64,000 nucleotides of DNA from Achromobacter sp. UMC71 (lineage in GTDB: Bacteria; Pseudomonadota; Gammaproteobacteria; Burkholderiales; Burkholderiaceae_B), in assembly GCF_014170305.1 (NCBI RefSeq), contig NZ_LZZT01000048.1, positions 1 to 64,000 of the forward strand, written 5' to 3'. Position 1 is the first letter of the stretch. Each line of letters opens with the position of its first letter. The notes beneath the pieces are model-generated. The model saw only the letters and a list, made by a program, of their open reading frames with translations, had not been told where the DNA came from and searched no databases. The position numbers and the translations under genes are program-made. Of this stretch, positions 43,198 through 51,674 are shown one piece after another.

Positions 43198-43247
43198 GCT
43201 TGCTAAGATAGCTGTTGAAGCTGCTTGCTAGGATAATTCTTTAAGCT
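43198..43247 (+). repeat. Two 25-bp direct repeats upstream of a LysR gene
   Basis: Adjacent repeats at 43198-43222 and 43223-43247 both start GCTTGCTA and end AAGCT, with partial identity in between. An inverted repeat GAATAT/ATATTC follows at 43276-43298. These may be regulator-binding sites for the gene at 43318. Confidence 0.4.
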
Positions 43248-43317
43248 GCTGAAACAGAACATCTCAACTACCGCAGAATATTTTCCTTGAAGATATTCAG
43301 ATGCTAACGAACACGCG

Positions 43318-44235
43318 ATGAACCTCTCTCCCCGCCATCTCCACATGTTTGTTGCACTGGCCCAATCGCTGAATTTCAGTCGCACGGCCGACAGGTTTTG
43401 CATTACTCAGCCAACGTTGAGCAAAATTGTGCGAGAGATGGAGATCGAGACTGGTGTAGCGCTTTTCGAGCGTACCACTCGAACCGTCAGATTAACGCGC
43501 GATGGCGAAGCTTTGGTAAGCGTAGCGGCACGCGTGTGCGCCGAGTATTCCAAGGGCCTCGTCGAGCTCGAGGCACTTGCCTCGGGGTGGCGCCGACGGG
43601 TTTCTGTAGCTGCGCTACCAGCACTTGCGGCAACCCTCCTGCCAGCCGCCCTCGCCGCGTTGCAGCGATCAAATCCCGATTCAACGTTTAATGTGCATGA
43701 CGTGTACACCGATCAAGCGCTAGATCTTCTGCTGCGCCGGGATGTGGATTTCGTACTGGGCGCCAAGGACATCATTCACTGCGATCTCGATTACGACGAA
43801 TTTGCTCATGATCCTTTTGTGTTGCTGGCAGCTGCGCATACAAGACTACCCGCAGAATTGCAAAGTTGGTGTCCACAGACGCTGGCAACCATGCCCATGC
43901 TGAAACTGGGAAAAGACACAGGCATGCAAAAGTTCATTGACCGCCATTTCTGTCAAGCGGGCGTGACGCTAGCTTCGCCGCTTGAACTGAACAATGTCGG
44001 CACCATATCTCAGTTCGTGAAGGCAAGCTTCGGCTTTGCAATGCTCCCGCTATCGACTGCCAAAATGATCTGGACGCCAGGACTGGCGATCCACCAACTT
44101 GAAGGAGCGCCTCAGCGTGCACTTGCAATGGTGACTCGCCGACATGATGAGATGTCCGAGCTGACGATGGCCTTGATCCAGCTGATCAAAGTGGAAGCTG
44201 AAGTGATGCTGGGTGCGGCACCGGGATCAAACTAA
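43318..44235 (+). CDS. LysR-family transcriptional regulator
   Basis: The 305-aa protein has an N-terminal helix-turn-helix (MNLSPRHLHMFVALAQSLNF, SRTADRFCITQPTLSKIVREM) and a C-terminal substrate-binding region that begins near residue 92 (VSVAALPALAATLLPAAL). Its neighbours are a broken Bug gene and a broken BKACE gene, so it may have lost its original target operon, or it may act on the reverse cluster to its right. The GAATAT/ATATTC repeat upstream could be an autoregulatory site. Confidence 0.88.
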   Translation: MNLSPRHLHMFVALAQSLNFSRTADRFCITQPTLSKIVREMEIETGVALFERTTRTVRLTRDGEALVSVAARVCAEYSKGLVELEALASGWRRRVSVAALPALAATLLPAALAALQRSNPDSTFNVHDVYTDQALDLLLRRDVDFVLGAKDIIHCDLDYDEFAHDPFVLLAAAHTRLPAELQSWCPQTLATMPMLKLGKDTGMQKFIDRHFCQAGVTLASPLELNNVGTISQFVKASFGFAMLPLSTAKMIWTPGLAIHQLEGAPQRALAMVTRRHDEMSELTMALIQLIKVEAEVMLGAAPGSN

Positions 44236-44277
44236 CCGCCGCCCTTAAAGCACTCGCTCCACTTGGGGGCCGGGCGG

Positions 44278-44893
44278 TTATCTCCCTTTGAGATTCAGTA
44301 AGCAGCGAGCCTGCGCAGGGGTTGCGATTTCCAGGTTCAATGCTTCGAGCACCGCGCGTATCCGCGTAACCTGCTCCGCGCTTGACTGTGCAAGGCGGCC
44401 AAGATCCATCCAAAGTGAGTGCTCCAGTCCTACGCGCATATGGGAAGCCATGGGAGCACCTATGCTCGTCAGGGAGATTTGATTTCGGCCCGCCCCTAAT
44501 ATCGACCATTGATATTAATCGTCGAACAATCTGTCAGTTTTACGTTTCAGGTGCAAGAGGTCTTCTGGATGGGCGCCGATGCCACCCAGAATGCCGAATA
44601 CGGTCTGCACGAATAAGAGGCCTTCGACCAACCCAGGATCCAGGAAATCAGGAAAGATGGCTGACGTCCCGAGTGCCATTCTCCTCGACTGTTTTCAAGA
44701 TGCTCACGCTCCCAATCGTGACGGAACGCCTTGAACCTGTCGAGCCATGGAGAATCGCAGCCCCGTCATCTGCCGCGTCAATGGCAGCCCGGGCAATCTC
44801 CTTGCCGGTAACCGGAAGATGAGGTGACATGCTGGGTGTATGGGTGGCACCTGTCGGTGCACATGTAATAATGACCGGATGACTTTTGCTCAT
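44278..44893 (-). pseudogene. BKACE/DUF849 (beta-keto acid cleavage enzyme), deleted and frameshifted
   Basis: Pieces of one protein can be read in order. The N-terminal part is SHPVIITCAPTGATHTPSMS and LPVTGKEIARAAIDAADDGA (start 44893), the central part is LVEGLLFVQTVFGILGGIGA and HPEDLLHLKRKTDRLF (about 44640-44515), and the C-terminal part is MRVGLEHSLWMDLGRLAQSS and EQVTRIRAVLEALNLEIATP up to the stop at 44278. These match the DUF849 family, which cleaves beta-keto acids with acetyl-CoA. More than a third of the protein is missing and the frames differ, so it is inactive. It sits 23 bp downstream of a Bug gene, as BKACE genes often do. Confidence 0.7.
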
Positions 44894-44916
44894 TACAACT
44901 CCTTGACGTTCGCCCA

Positions 44917-45888
44917 CTACTTGAGGGTATTGACCGCATCAGTAAACACACGATTCTGGCCGTCCAGGTATTGTCGATAGTCCTCCGGCGCCAGCAGTCT
45001 GATCTCTGCCCCGAACAAACTGAGATTCTCGGAAATCTGCGGGCCGTACTTTTCGACGGCCTTGCGAGCCGCGTCATAGATGGTATCGACCACAGCCTGG
45101 GGAGTCCCTTTGGGCGCCAGAATGCCGTAAAGCGTCGGACTGCCAAGCTTGTACCCCGACTCCTTCAACGTGGGCACGTCGGGATAAGCTTTCAAGCGAG
45201 TGTCGCCAAATACAGCAAGTGCGCGCAATGTGCCGGCTTTCAGATGAGCTTGCGCTGGGCCTATCGCGGTGGACGCCACGTTCACATGGCCCCCCAGCAA
45301 AGCGGTGATCGCGGGACCGCTTCCCTGAAACGGGACATGAGTCCACCTGACGCCCGCTTCCTGGCCAAATGCCTCACCCAGTAAATGCGTAATGCCGAGC
45401 GTACCTGAGCTCGCGAACGTGATGATGTCAGGCGTTGTTTTGGATTCGTCTACAAGTTCTTTCAACGTCTTCCACTTCGCCGAAGAATGAACCACCAACA
45501 TCAGCCCACCTTCAGCCAGCGCGGCGATCGGCGCGAACGAGTCAGCCGTGTAGCGAAACTCCTTATTGCCAAGGGGCACGACGACAATTGACCCAGGCGA
45601 ACTTCCCACCACCGTATAACCGTCGGGCGCACTGGTTGCAACGGCCCCTGCGCCGATACCCCCTCCAGCACCCGGGCGGTAGTTGAGCACCATCGGCTGC
45701 CCCAGGAACTCGCGCATCTTCTCAAGAAAGGGACGCAACATGTTGTCTGTGTCACCCGGCTGAAATGGAATGACGACCTGGATTGGATGGTCGGGAAATG
45801 GCGCGGCCTGAGCGCTCGCGGGCATAAGATGACTTGCGATGCTTATAGCCATCGTTATCGCTAAAGCAAATACGGCCCGGAACTGCAT
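44917..45888 (-). CDS. Bug-type periplasmic binding protein
   Basis: The 323-aa protein has a signal peptide (MQFRAVFALAITMAISIASH, cleavage near AQA). Motifs are FPDHPIQVVIPFQPGDTDNM, LNYRPGAGGGIGAGAV, DGYTVVGSSPGSIVVVPLG, ITFASSGTLGITHLLGEAF, HVPFQGSGPAITALLGG and PDVPTLKESGY. The binding-loop sequence PGDTDN departs from the usual PGGxxD, so ligand preference may differ from its paralogues. It is the last intact gene of the reverse cluster. Confidence 0.92.
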   Translation of the reverse strand: MQFRAVFALAITMAISIASHLMPASAQAAPFPDHPIQVVIPFQPGDTDNMLRPFLEKMREFLGQPMVLNYRPGAGGGIGAGAVATSAPDGYTVVGSSPGSIVVVPLGNKEFRYTADSFAPIAALAEGGLMLVVHSSAKWKTLKELVDESKTTPDIITFASSGTLGITHLLGEAFGQEAGVRWTHVPFQGSGPAITALLGGHVNVASTAIGPAQAHLKAGTLRALAVFGDTRLKAYPDVPTLKESGYKLGSPTLYGILAPKGTPQAVVDTIYDAARKAVEKYGPQISENLSLFGAEIRLLAPEDYRQYLDGQNRVFTDAVNTLK

Positions 45889-45982
45889 GACACGTCTCCT
45901 TCGTCGTTTATTTATCAGGCGATCGCTTTCTTCTGATTCGCGCGGTGCAAACTCGTGCTCGGAATGACGGTCGGCAACCCCC

Positions 45983-46507
45983 TCAGTTCTCCCTCCCTTC
46001 GTGGTCGACCTGCATCGCTTCGAGAAAACGGGAAACTAGGTTGTAAGCACCAATTGTTGCGGTCAACTCCACCAGCTCCCGCGAATTGAAATGCACCTTC
46101 ACGGCATCAAATAAATCCGTTGGCACGTGCACACCCTGTGTGCTCGAATCGCAATAGGCCAGAATGGCCTTGTCGACGTCACTGAAAAGATCCGTTTTCC
46201 CGGCGCGCAGTCCGTCGATCTGGGCATCGGTCATACCCTCCTCTATGGCGAACGGACGGTGGGCGGCAAACTCGTATTCCGCGCCATTGAGAAGCGCAAT
46301 CCGAAGAATGACCAGCTCTCGAACACGACCGGAAAGGCTACACTTTTGACGGATCGCCGTCAGAAAAGAGAGCCATCCTTCAGCCACAGGGGGACTATGC
46401 AGCAGCATGCTGTAAAGATTAAGGACCTTACCGCGCTCACCTTTGATTCGGTCCACCAACGGTGCGATCTCCGATGCATCCAGGTCGGGATAGGGAATAC
46501 GTGCCAT
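45983..46507 (-). CDS. Carboxymuconolactone-decarboxylase-family protein
   Basis: The 174-aa helical protein has the CMD/AhpD pattern: LYSMLLHSPPVAEGWLSFLT, SLSGRVRELVILRIALLNGA, EYEFAAHRPFAIEEGMTDAQ and ELVELTATIGAYNLVSRFLE. The conserved Glu and His of AhpD-like proteins (EYEFAAH) are present but the CxxC is not. It lies between an SDR and a Bug gene, the same neighbours as the homologue at 37208, which suggests that both clusters run a similar reaction sequence. Confidence 0.87.
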   Translation of the reverse strand: MARIPYPDLDASEIAPLVDRIKGERGKVLNLYSMLLHSPPVAEGWLSFLTAIRQKCSLSGRVRELVILRIALLNGAEYEFAAHRPFAIEEGMTDAQIDGLRAGKTDLFSDVDKAILAYCDSSTQGVHVPTDLFDAVKVHFNSRELVELTATIGAYNLVSRFLEAMQVDHEGREN

Positions 46508-46530
46508 TCAAACGCTCCATTTGATAAAGA

Positions 46531-47340
46531 TCAGTCGCAACGCGCGCTCATGCCACCATCGACAATGATCTCGGTCCCCGTCACGAATCGCGACTCGTCG
46601 CAAGCCAGAAAAAGCGCGGCATTCGCGGTATCTCTTCCATCCCCCATGAACGGCAAGGGGATGCGCCGCTGGCGCTTCTCGAGCAGCGCATCAATATCCC
46701 CACCCGTTTGGTTCCTGGCAAGAATGGCTTCGACCATTGGGGTATGCATCTGGCCCGGCAGCACCGAATTGATCCGAATGCCCTTGCTGGCCATTTCGAC
46801 AGCCGCCACTTTCCCGAACTGTATGACGCCTGCTTTCGCAGCTGCATAACCTACCTGTGAAGCGCCTGTCCAGCGTATGCCGGAAGTCGAGGCGATATTG
46901 ACGATCGACCCAGTACCGTTCTCCACCATCAAGGGCATAACGTGCCTGCACATCAGGAAAACGGACGTCAAGTTCACATCCAGTTGGGCACTCCACTGCG
47001 ACTCGCTCAACTCGATGGGTCCGCCAGGCGTCGGCCCACCGACATTATTCACCAGCACGTCGATCTTGCCGTAACGGGTCACGCAAGCAGCGACCAAGGC
47101 GGCAATTGCCTCACTATCCGTGACATCGCAGGTGTACGGCGTTACATCGCCACCCTCAGCATGAATAAGATCGAGCGTCTCCGCCATGGACGACAAGTCC
47201 TTATCCACCGCAAATACTCTGGCGCCTTCCAGCGCAAAGCGATAAGCGATCGCACGCCCGTTCCCCCAACCGGGGCCCACGCATCCAGCTCCGGTCACAA
47301 TGGCCACCTTGCCATGCATCCTGCCATTACTCTTCGACAT
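46531..47340 (-). CDS. SDR-family oxidoreductase with extended glycine loop
   Basis: The product has about 269 aa. TGAGCVGPGWGNGRA is the cofactor loop, as in the SDR at 37811; NNVGGPTPGG, the Ser of ASTSGIRWTG, YAAAKAG and VLPGQMHTPMVE follow, and the C terminus is GTEIIVDGGMSARCD. The two proteins are clear paralogues along their whole length. I chose the ATG at 47340, which has GAAGGGGGCGAC in front; a TTG at 47376 is also in frame. It is probably an NAD(P)-dependent dehydrogenase of the reverse cluster. Confidence 0.9.
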   Translation of the reverse strand: MSKSNGRMHGKVAIVTGAGCVGPGWGNGRAIAYRFALEGARVFAVDKDLSSMAETLDLIHAEGGDVTPYTCDVTDSEAIAALVAACVTRYGKIDVLVNNVGGPTPGGPIELSESQWSAQLDVNLTSVFLMCRHVMPLMVENGTGSIVNIASTSGIRWTGASQVGYAAAKAGVIQFGKVAAVEMASKGIRINSVLPGQMHTPMVEAILARNQTGGDIDALLEKRQRRIPLPFMGDGRDTANAALFLACDESRFVTGTEIIVDGGMSARCD

Positions 47341-47376
47341 GTCGCCCCCTTCAGTCATATTTTGGATTTGAATCAA

Positions 47377-48171
47377 CTAGCGTGTGGCGGCAGTAATGCC
47401 GCCATCCACCACAATCTGTTGCGCGGTGATGTACTTGCTCTCGTCGCTGGCAAGGAAAAGGACAGCATGAGCAATATCCCAGGCATCACCCATGTGGCCC
47501 ATGGGCACCTGCTGATGCCGGTGTGCCACGAAACCGTCGAAATCGCCTTTTGCGTATTTCTGCGCCAACCGTTGCACGAGCGGCGTAAACATCAGCCCTG
47601 GAACGACGCAGTTCAGCCGTATCCCACGAGCGGCATACATCACCGCAGTTGTGCTCGTGAGTTGCATCAAGGCTGCTTTCCCAGCTGCATAGGCGACTTG
47701 TGGTTTGCCGGCGTAACGCAGTCCGGCGATGGAGGACACATTGACAATGGAGCCGCAGCCCTGTTTCTCCATGAGAGGCAGGACATTCTTGCACGTGAGA
47801 AAAGCAGATTTGACGTTGACGTCCATCTGTTCATCCCAGGTTTCTTCGTCCATCTCTACGGGGCCGCCGGGCTCAGAACTACCAACATTGTTGATGAGTA
47901 TGTCAATCCTTCCATAGCGCGCCACGCACGTATTAACCATGTCCGAGACTTGACTGGAACGGGTTACGTCCGCAGCACACACTTCGATTGTGCCGCCCTC
48001 ATCTTTGATTAGCGTCTCTGTGATTCGAGCAGCCTCGATATTGCGGTCGGCTCCAAATACCTGCGCCCCTTGCCTTGCAAGCAGCACTGATATCGCCTTT
48101 CCGTTACCCCACCCTGCATCAATCGACCCACAACCCGTCACTAACGCGACCTTTCCATCCAGCCTGAGCAC
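47377..48171 (-). CDS. SDR-family oxidoreductase
   Basis: The 264-aa protein has cofactor loop TGCGSIDAGWGNGKA, again with the GWGNG extension, then NNVGSSEPGGPVEM, VSSIAGLRYAGK with the catalytic Ser, YAAGKAALMQL and VVPGLMFTPLV. Less close to the SDRs at 37811 and 46531 than they are to each other. It ends 37 bp before the start of the next SDR and is likely cotranscribed, so the cluster may carry two consecutive oxidation steps or two stereospecific enzymes. Confidence 0.9.
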   Translation of the reverse strand: MLRLDGKVALVTGCGSIDAGWGNGKAISVLLARQGAQVFGADRNIEAARITETLIKDEGGTIEVCAADVTRSSQVSDMVNTCVARYGRIDILINNVGSSEPGGPVEMDEETWDEQMDVNVKSAFLTCKNVLPLMEKQGCGSIVNVSSIAGLRYAGKPQVAYAAGKAALMQLTSTTAVMYAARGIRLNCVVPGLMFTPLVQRLAQKYAKGDFDGFVAHRHQQVPMGHMGDAWDIAHAVLFLASDESKYITAQQIVVDGGITAATR

Positions 48172-48317
48172 GTGTTCGCCCCTTTATGTATGCATGCATG
48201 GGCGCTAAAGAAATGTGCACGCCCGTGTCAGTCATCGTAAGGGTGAAGTCACTTGCTATGGAAATTCATTCTTGTCTGCCATTGATAGCCCGAATGCATG
48301 AATCCTTTGGCGCAGCG

Positions 48318-48355
48318 CCCGCGCGCAAGCGAAGACGTGTCTTCGCTTGCGCGGG
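48318..48355. terminator. Long GC-rich hairpin between IclR and SDR genes
   Basis: CCCGCGCGCAAGCGAAGAC (48318-48336) pairs with GTCTTCGCTTGCGCGGG (48339-48355), with one 2-nt bulge. There is no T tail, so it may be an attenuating or protecting hairpin rather than a classical terminator. Confidence 0.45.
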
Positions 48356-48378
48356 AATTGAATTCATACTCTCAAATC

Positions 48379-49191
48379 TCAGTTGGCGGCTCTATAGCCC
48401 AATGCGCGAGACAACGTTTGTGCGGCGGCACGCAGCGTCATTGCAGTGGCGCCAGAAGGGTCCGAATTAAAGCTCCCGACCGCCCCAAGGGTACAGATGA
48501 CTGAAGCGAGTTCCCCCGACCCGTCAAATATCGGAGCACTCAATGCGTGAAATGAACTGGAAAGCTGCCCAGTCACACGTGCAACACCTTGCTCACGGAT
48601 TTCGGCAAAAAGACTTTCAACCCCCGCCATGCTGGAGGGACACCCTTCAATAGGATTGGCACGCAGCTTGACGAGTTCTGCCTTGACCAGGGGTTCCACA
48701 CGATTCCAGGGCATCCAGGCACCAAAAGATCGGCCCGTCGCCGATGTCAGGATAGGCAAAACAGCCCCCTCTCGGGCAGTGGCCGATATAAATCCGGGAC
48801 CGAGCTCTTTCAGAACAATCGTCGGTCCATCATTCCACATCGCAAGAATAGTGGCATGTCCCAACTCAAGCGATATCCCATAGAGCAGTGGCCGAGCGAC
48901 CAGGATGGAATCAATGGCAGATAGTGCCGACAGTCCGAGTCGGATTGCGCTGGGCCCCAGGCGATAGCGACTTGTCTCTGAATCTTGCTCGACAAATCCA
49001 GCACGCGTGAGACTAACCAGATAGCGGTGTACCTTGGCCGGGTGCATATCAACCTTCTCCGCCAATTTTTTGAGCATGGGCATGGGTTCTGAATCGATGA
49101 AACCGATCAAGATGCGGAGCACGGTTTCTGCCGCCTGCACCCCTTGCTTACCGCCTTCGGTATCCGTCTTGGCAGCAACTTCTTTTTTCAA
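48379..49191 (-). CDS. IclR-family transcriptional regulator
   Basis: The 270-aa protein has an N-terminal winged helix (AAETVLRILIGF, LKKLAEKVDMHPAKVHRYLVSLTRAGFV, about 20-80) and a C-terminal IclR effector domain (LGLSALSAIDSILVARPLL, ATGRSFGAWMP, LSSSFHALSAPIFDGSGE). The effector region lacks clear zinc ligands. It lies between a Bug gene and the SDR pair, all on the minus strand, and probably controls the reverse cluster. Its own binding site was not identified. Confidence 0.9.
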   Translation of the reverse strand: MKKEVAAKTDTEGGKQGVQAAETVLRILIGFIDSEPMPMLKKLAEKVDMHPAKVHRYLVSLTRAGFVEQDSETSRYRLGPSAIRLGLSALSAIDSILVARPLLYGISLELGHATILAMWNDGPTIVLKELGPGFISATAREGAVLPILTSATGRSFGAWMPWNRVEPLVKAELVKLRANPIEGCPSSMAGVESLFAEIREQGVARVTGQLSSSFHALSAPIFDGSGELASVICTLGAVGSFNSDPSGATAMTLRAAAQTLSRALGYRAAN

Positions 49192-49351
49192 CGCATATCC
49201 CCTGTGATGCCTTCGGCGATGAGAATTGTTGCGGTTTTTTTACCTGGCGTAAAGCTTAAAAAAGGCTCACCTTGGCCCATAAGTCCTCAGTCAGCCCCAG
49301 CTCTGGCCGTTTCCTTTCTGCTCTTCCCTGCTTCGGCCAACTGCAACGCCC

Positions 49352-50350
49352 TTAATTTGCTCGGATGTTGCCTTCCTTGATCACCGTCGCCCAACGCTTG
49401 ACTTCTTCATCGATCAGCTTACGCGTGTCCTCACCTGACATGATGACTGCCGGCGCACCCATATCTTCGAACTTCTTATTGGTAGCCGTGTCACGTGCTG
49501 CTGCCTCGTAAGCGGCGCGAATCTTCGCGACAATCGGCGCAGGTGTCGCCGCCGGGACCGCAAGTGCCTGCCAACCCCATACGTCGAAGTCCTTCACACC
49601 TTGTTCGGCCAGCGTCGGCAAATCTGGCAACAAGGTCGAGCGTTGTGCACGAGCGATATTAAGCAGACGGACCTTACCTTCCTTGGCGAGCGGATAGATC
49701 TCGTTGTAAGTGTTGAACATCAATGACACTTGACCACCGACCAGATCCTGCATGGCCGGTGCAGCGCCTTTGTACGGAACATGGAGAATGTTCAATCCCG
49801 TCTGCCGCTTCAGCAATTCCATCGCGAGGTGGTGAGTCGAGCCTATGCCGACGGATGCATAGCTGCGCTTGGGGCTGTCCTTCGGCAAGGCATCGATCTC
49901 TGCTTTCAGTTCAGGAAAGGTCGTTGCCTTGAAGATATTCGGGTTTACCGCCAGATAAAGATCGGCACGCGACGTGACGGTAAGTACATTAAAATCCTTC
50001 TGCGCGTCATACGTCACCTTGTCGAACAGGGATTGATTGATTGCATAAACGGCGTTGTTGGCCAGCAATATCGTATAACCATCAGGCTCTGCTCGTGCCA
50101 CCGCAGCGGCACCAATCATGCCTCCAGCACCCGTACGATTCTCCACAATCACCGTGGTCTTTAGCTCTTCGCCCATTTTGCCGGCAAGAATACGGCCCCA
50201 GACATCGGTAAACCCACCCGGTGCAAACGGAATGACCATCTTGATCGGCTTGTTCGGAAAATCACTGCCAGCAGCTTGCGCGACTATGCCAAAGCAGGCA
50301 AGCGTCGCTGCTAGAACAAAACTTCCTAGCCAAGGTGTACGTATAGACAT
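49352..50350 (-). CDS. Bug-type periplasmic binding protein
   Basis: The 332-aa protein has a signal peptide (MSIRTPWLGSFVLAATLACF, cleavage after AQA). Motifs are FPNKPIKMVIPFAPGGFTDV, VENRTGAGGMIGAAAV, DGYTILLANNAVYAINQSLF, YASVGIGSTHHLAMELL, HVPYKGAAPAMQDLVGG and PDLPTLAEQGVKDFD. It lies between the IclR regulator and a porin; periplasmic receptor and porin side by side suggest uptake of one small acid. Confidence 0.92.
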   Translation of the reverse strand: MSIRTPWLGSFVLAATLACFGIVAQAAGSDFPNKPIKMVIPFAPGGFTDVWGRILAGKMGEELKTTVIVENRTGAGGMIGAAAVARAEPDGYTILLANNAVYAINQSLFDKVTYDAQKDFNVLTVTSRADLYLAVNPNIFKATTFPELKAEIDALPKDSPKRSYASVGIGSTHHLAMELLKRQTGLNILHVPYKGAAPAMQDLVGGQVSLMFNTYNEIYPLAKEGKVRLLNIARAQRSTLLPDLPTLAEQGVKDFDVWGWQALAVPAATPAPIVAKIRAAYEAAARDTATNKKFEDMGAPAVIMSGEDTRKLIDEEVKRWATVIKEGNIRAN

Positions 50351-50516
50351 CTTAGAGCTCCTCCAGTGCCAGGGGTTCTTTTCAGAACACTCCTTGGCAC
50401 TTATGATTTAATCGCGGATTGCGTAGGGCAACCAAACGAGAACGTCATCGAACTTGACCCTCCCGCCGAAAGGATGCGCGTGAACTTGACCTTCTCGGCA
50501 GTCACCAATCAACAGA

Positions 50517-51626
50517 CTAGAAACGATGTCTGATGCCGACCGCCGCCGTCGTGCTCTTCAGACCGTCGATGAAACCGTAGTCTTTCCCGTACGAACCGTA
50601 GGCATAAAAATTCGTGCGCTTGGACAGGTCATACGTTGCCCCAACGGAAAACACGTTCATGGTTTCACTCCCGCCGGTCAGGCGGCCGTTCGAGGGGTTG
50701 ACGTTTTGCCACGAGCCAAACAAGCTGCTCGACGCGCCGACCGGGACAGTCAGGCCGAGCAGGTACGATTCGGCCTTGAATCCATCAACAAAACGGTAGG
50801 ACCCAAAAATGGTGGGTGAGCCCGACCCTTCCTGCCCGACAAACCATCCATCCTTCGTCTGACTGACTGCAGCCGACAACTTGACGTCGCCGAACATGTA
50901 GTACCCCCCGAGGATAATCTGGCGAGGAGTAGCGCGAACCTGGGCTTGCGATAGCCTATTTGAGGCATTCAATTGATCGTAGGTCAGCGAAATATTGAGT
51001 GGCCCATCTGCATAGCGCACCCCCGATGAGATGGCACGGGTGTTGTCTGCCGTCCGGAAGCCAGTCTGCGCTGTGTCGGTCGAATTGGGCGCGAACGAAT
51101 AGCCTACCGACGCCTCAAATCCATTGAAGGTGGGAGTGCGATAAACGATGAAATTGTCATAGCGTGGCGTGTTGGCTGCGCTGAACCCTGTGCCGATGTT
51201 TGCTGGAGGAAACCCCAAGCCAAACGGATCGATCGTCGCAAAGTACTTCGAGGCAATATTCGACTGTCGTCCGAACTCCAGCGTACCCAGAACCGTGCTT
51301 CGCAAGCCCACTGTCGCGGCGCGCCCAAACAGACGGCTTCCCTGCGAGGACGTGCCATTAGCCGAACTGAACCCGCTCTCAAGCTGAAAAACTGCACTCA
51401 GCCCACTGCCCAGGTCCTCGGTCCCACGCAGCCCCCATCGAGAACCGTTCTGAACCGAATTGACCATGCCAATCCTGCTTGCATCAAGCGAGGCTACGCC
51501 CACGTCCCCCTTGATCTTGTTATAGCCGAGGCCTGTGTCAACGATGCCATACAACGTAACCGTCGAGCTTGCTCCAGCAACTGATGTTGCGCCCCATGCT
51601 ACTGCTATTAACAGAATGCGCCTCAT
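50517..51626 (-). CDS. Trimeric outer-membrane porin (Bordetella/Neisseria type)
   Basis: The 369-aa protein has a signal peptide (MRRILLIAVAWGATSVAGAS) and the Gram-negative porin pattern: SSTVTLYGIVDTGLGY, SRWGLRGTEDLGSGLSAVFQ, LESGFSSANG, RAATVGLRSTVLGTLEFGRQ, many alternating beta strands, and a C-terminal aromatic residue (VGIRHRF). The DPFG-containing loop 3 that narrows the pore is visible near residue 133. It lets small solutes cross the outer membrane. Its place inside the catabolic cluster implies substrate-specific expression. Confidence 0.93.
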   Translation of the reverse strand: MRRILLIAVAWGATSVAGASSTVTLYGIVDTGLGYNKIKGDVGVASLDASRIGMVNSVQNGSRWGLRGTEDLGSGLSAVFQLESGFSSANGTSSQGSRLFGRAATVGLRSTVLGTLEFGRQSNIASKYFATIDPFGLGFPPANIGTGFSAANTPRYDNFIVYRTPTFNGFEASVGYSFAPNSTDTAQTGFRTADNTRAISSGVRYADGPLNISLTYDQLNASNRLSQAQVRATPRQIILGGYYMFGDVKLSAAVSQTKDGWFVGQEGSGSPTIFGSYRFVDGFKAESYLLGLTVPVGASSSLFGSWQNVNPSNGRLTGGSETMNVFSVGATYDLSKRTNFYAYGSYGKDYGFIDGLKSTTAAVGIRHRF

Positions 51627-51674
51627 TACGTCTCCTACACGTTGATTGTTTAGTTTTTTATGAAATCCACCGCC

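Noticed and set aside
46942-48012. A 356-codon plus-strand frame opposite the two SDR genes
   Set aside because: It is antisense to two well-supported SDR genes and has no family features.
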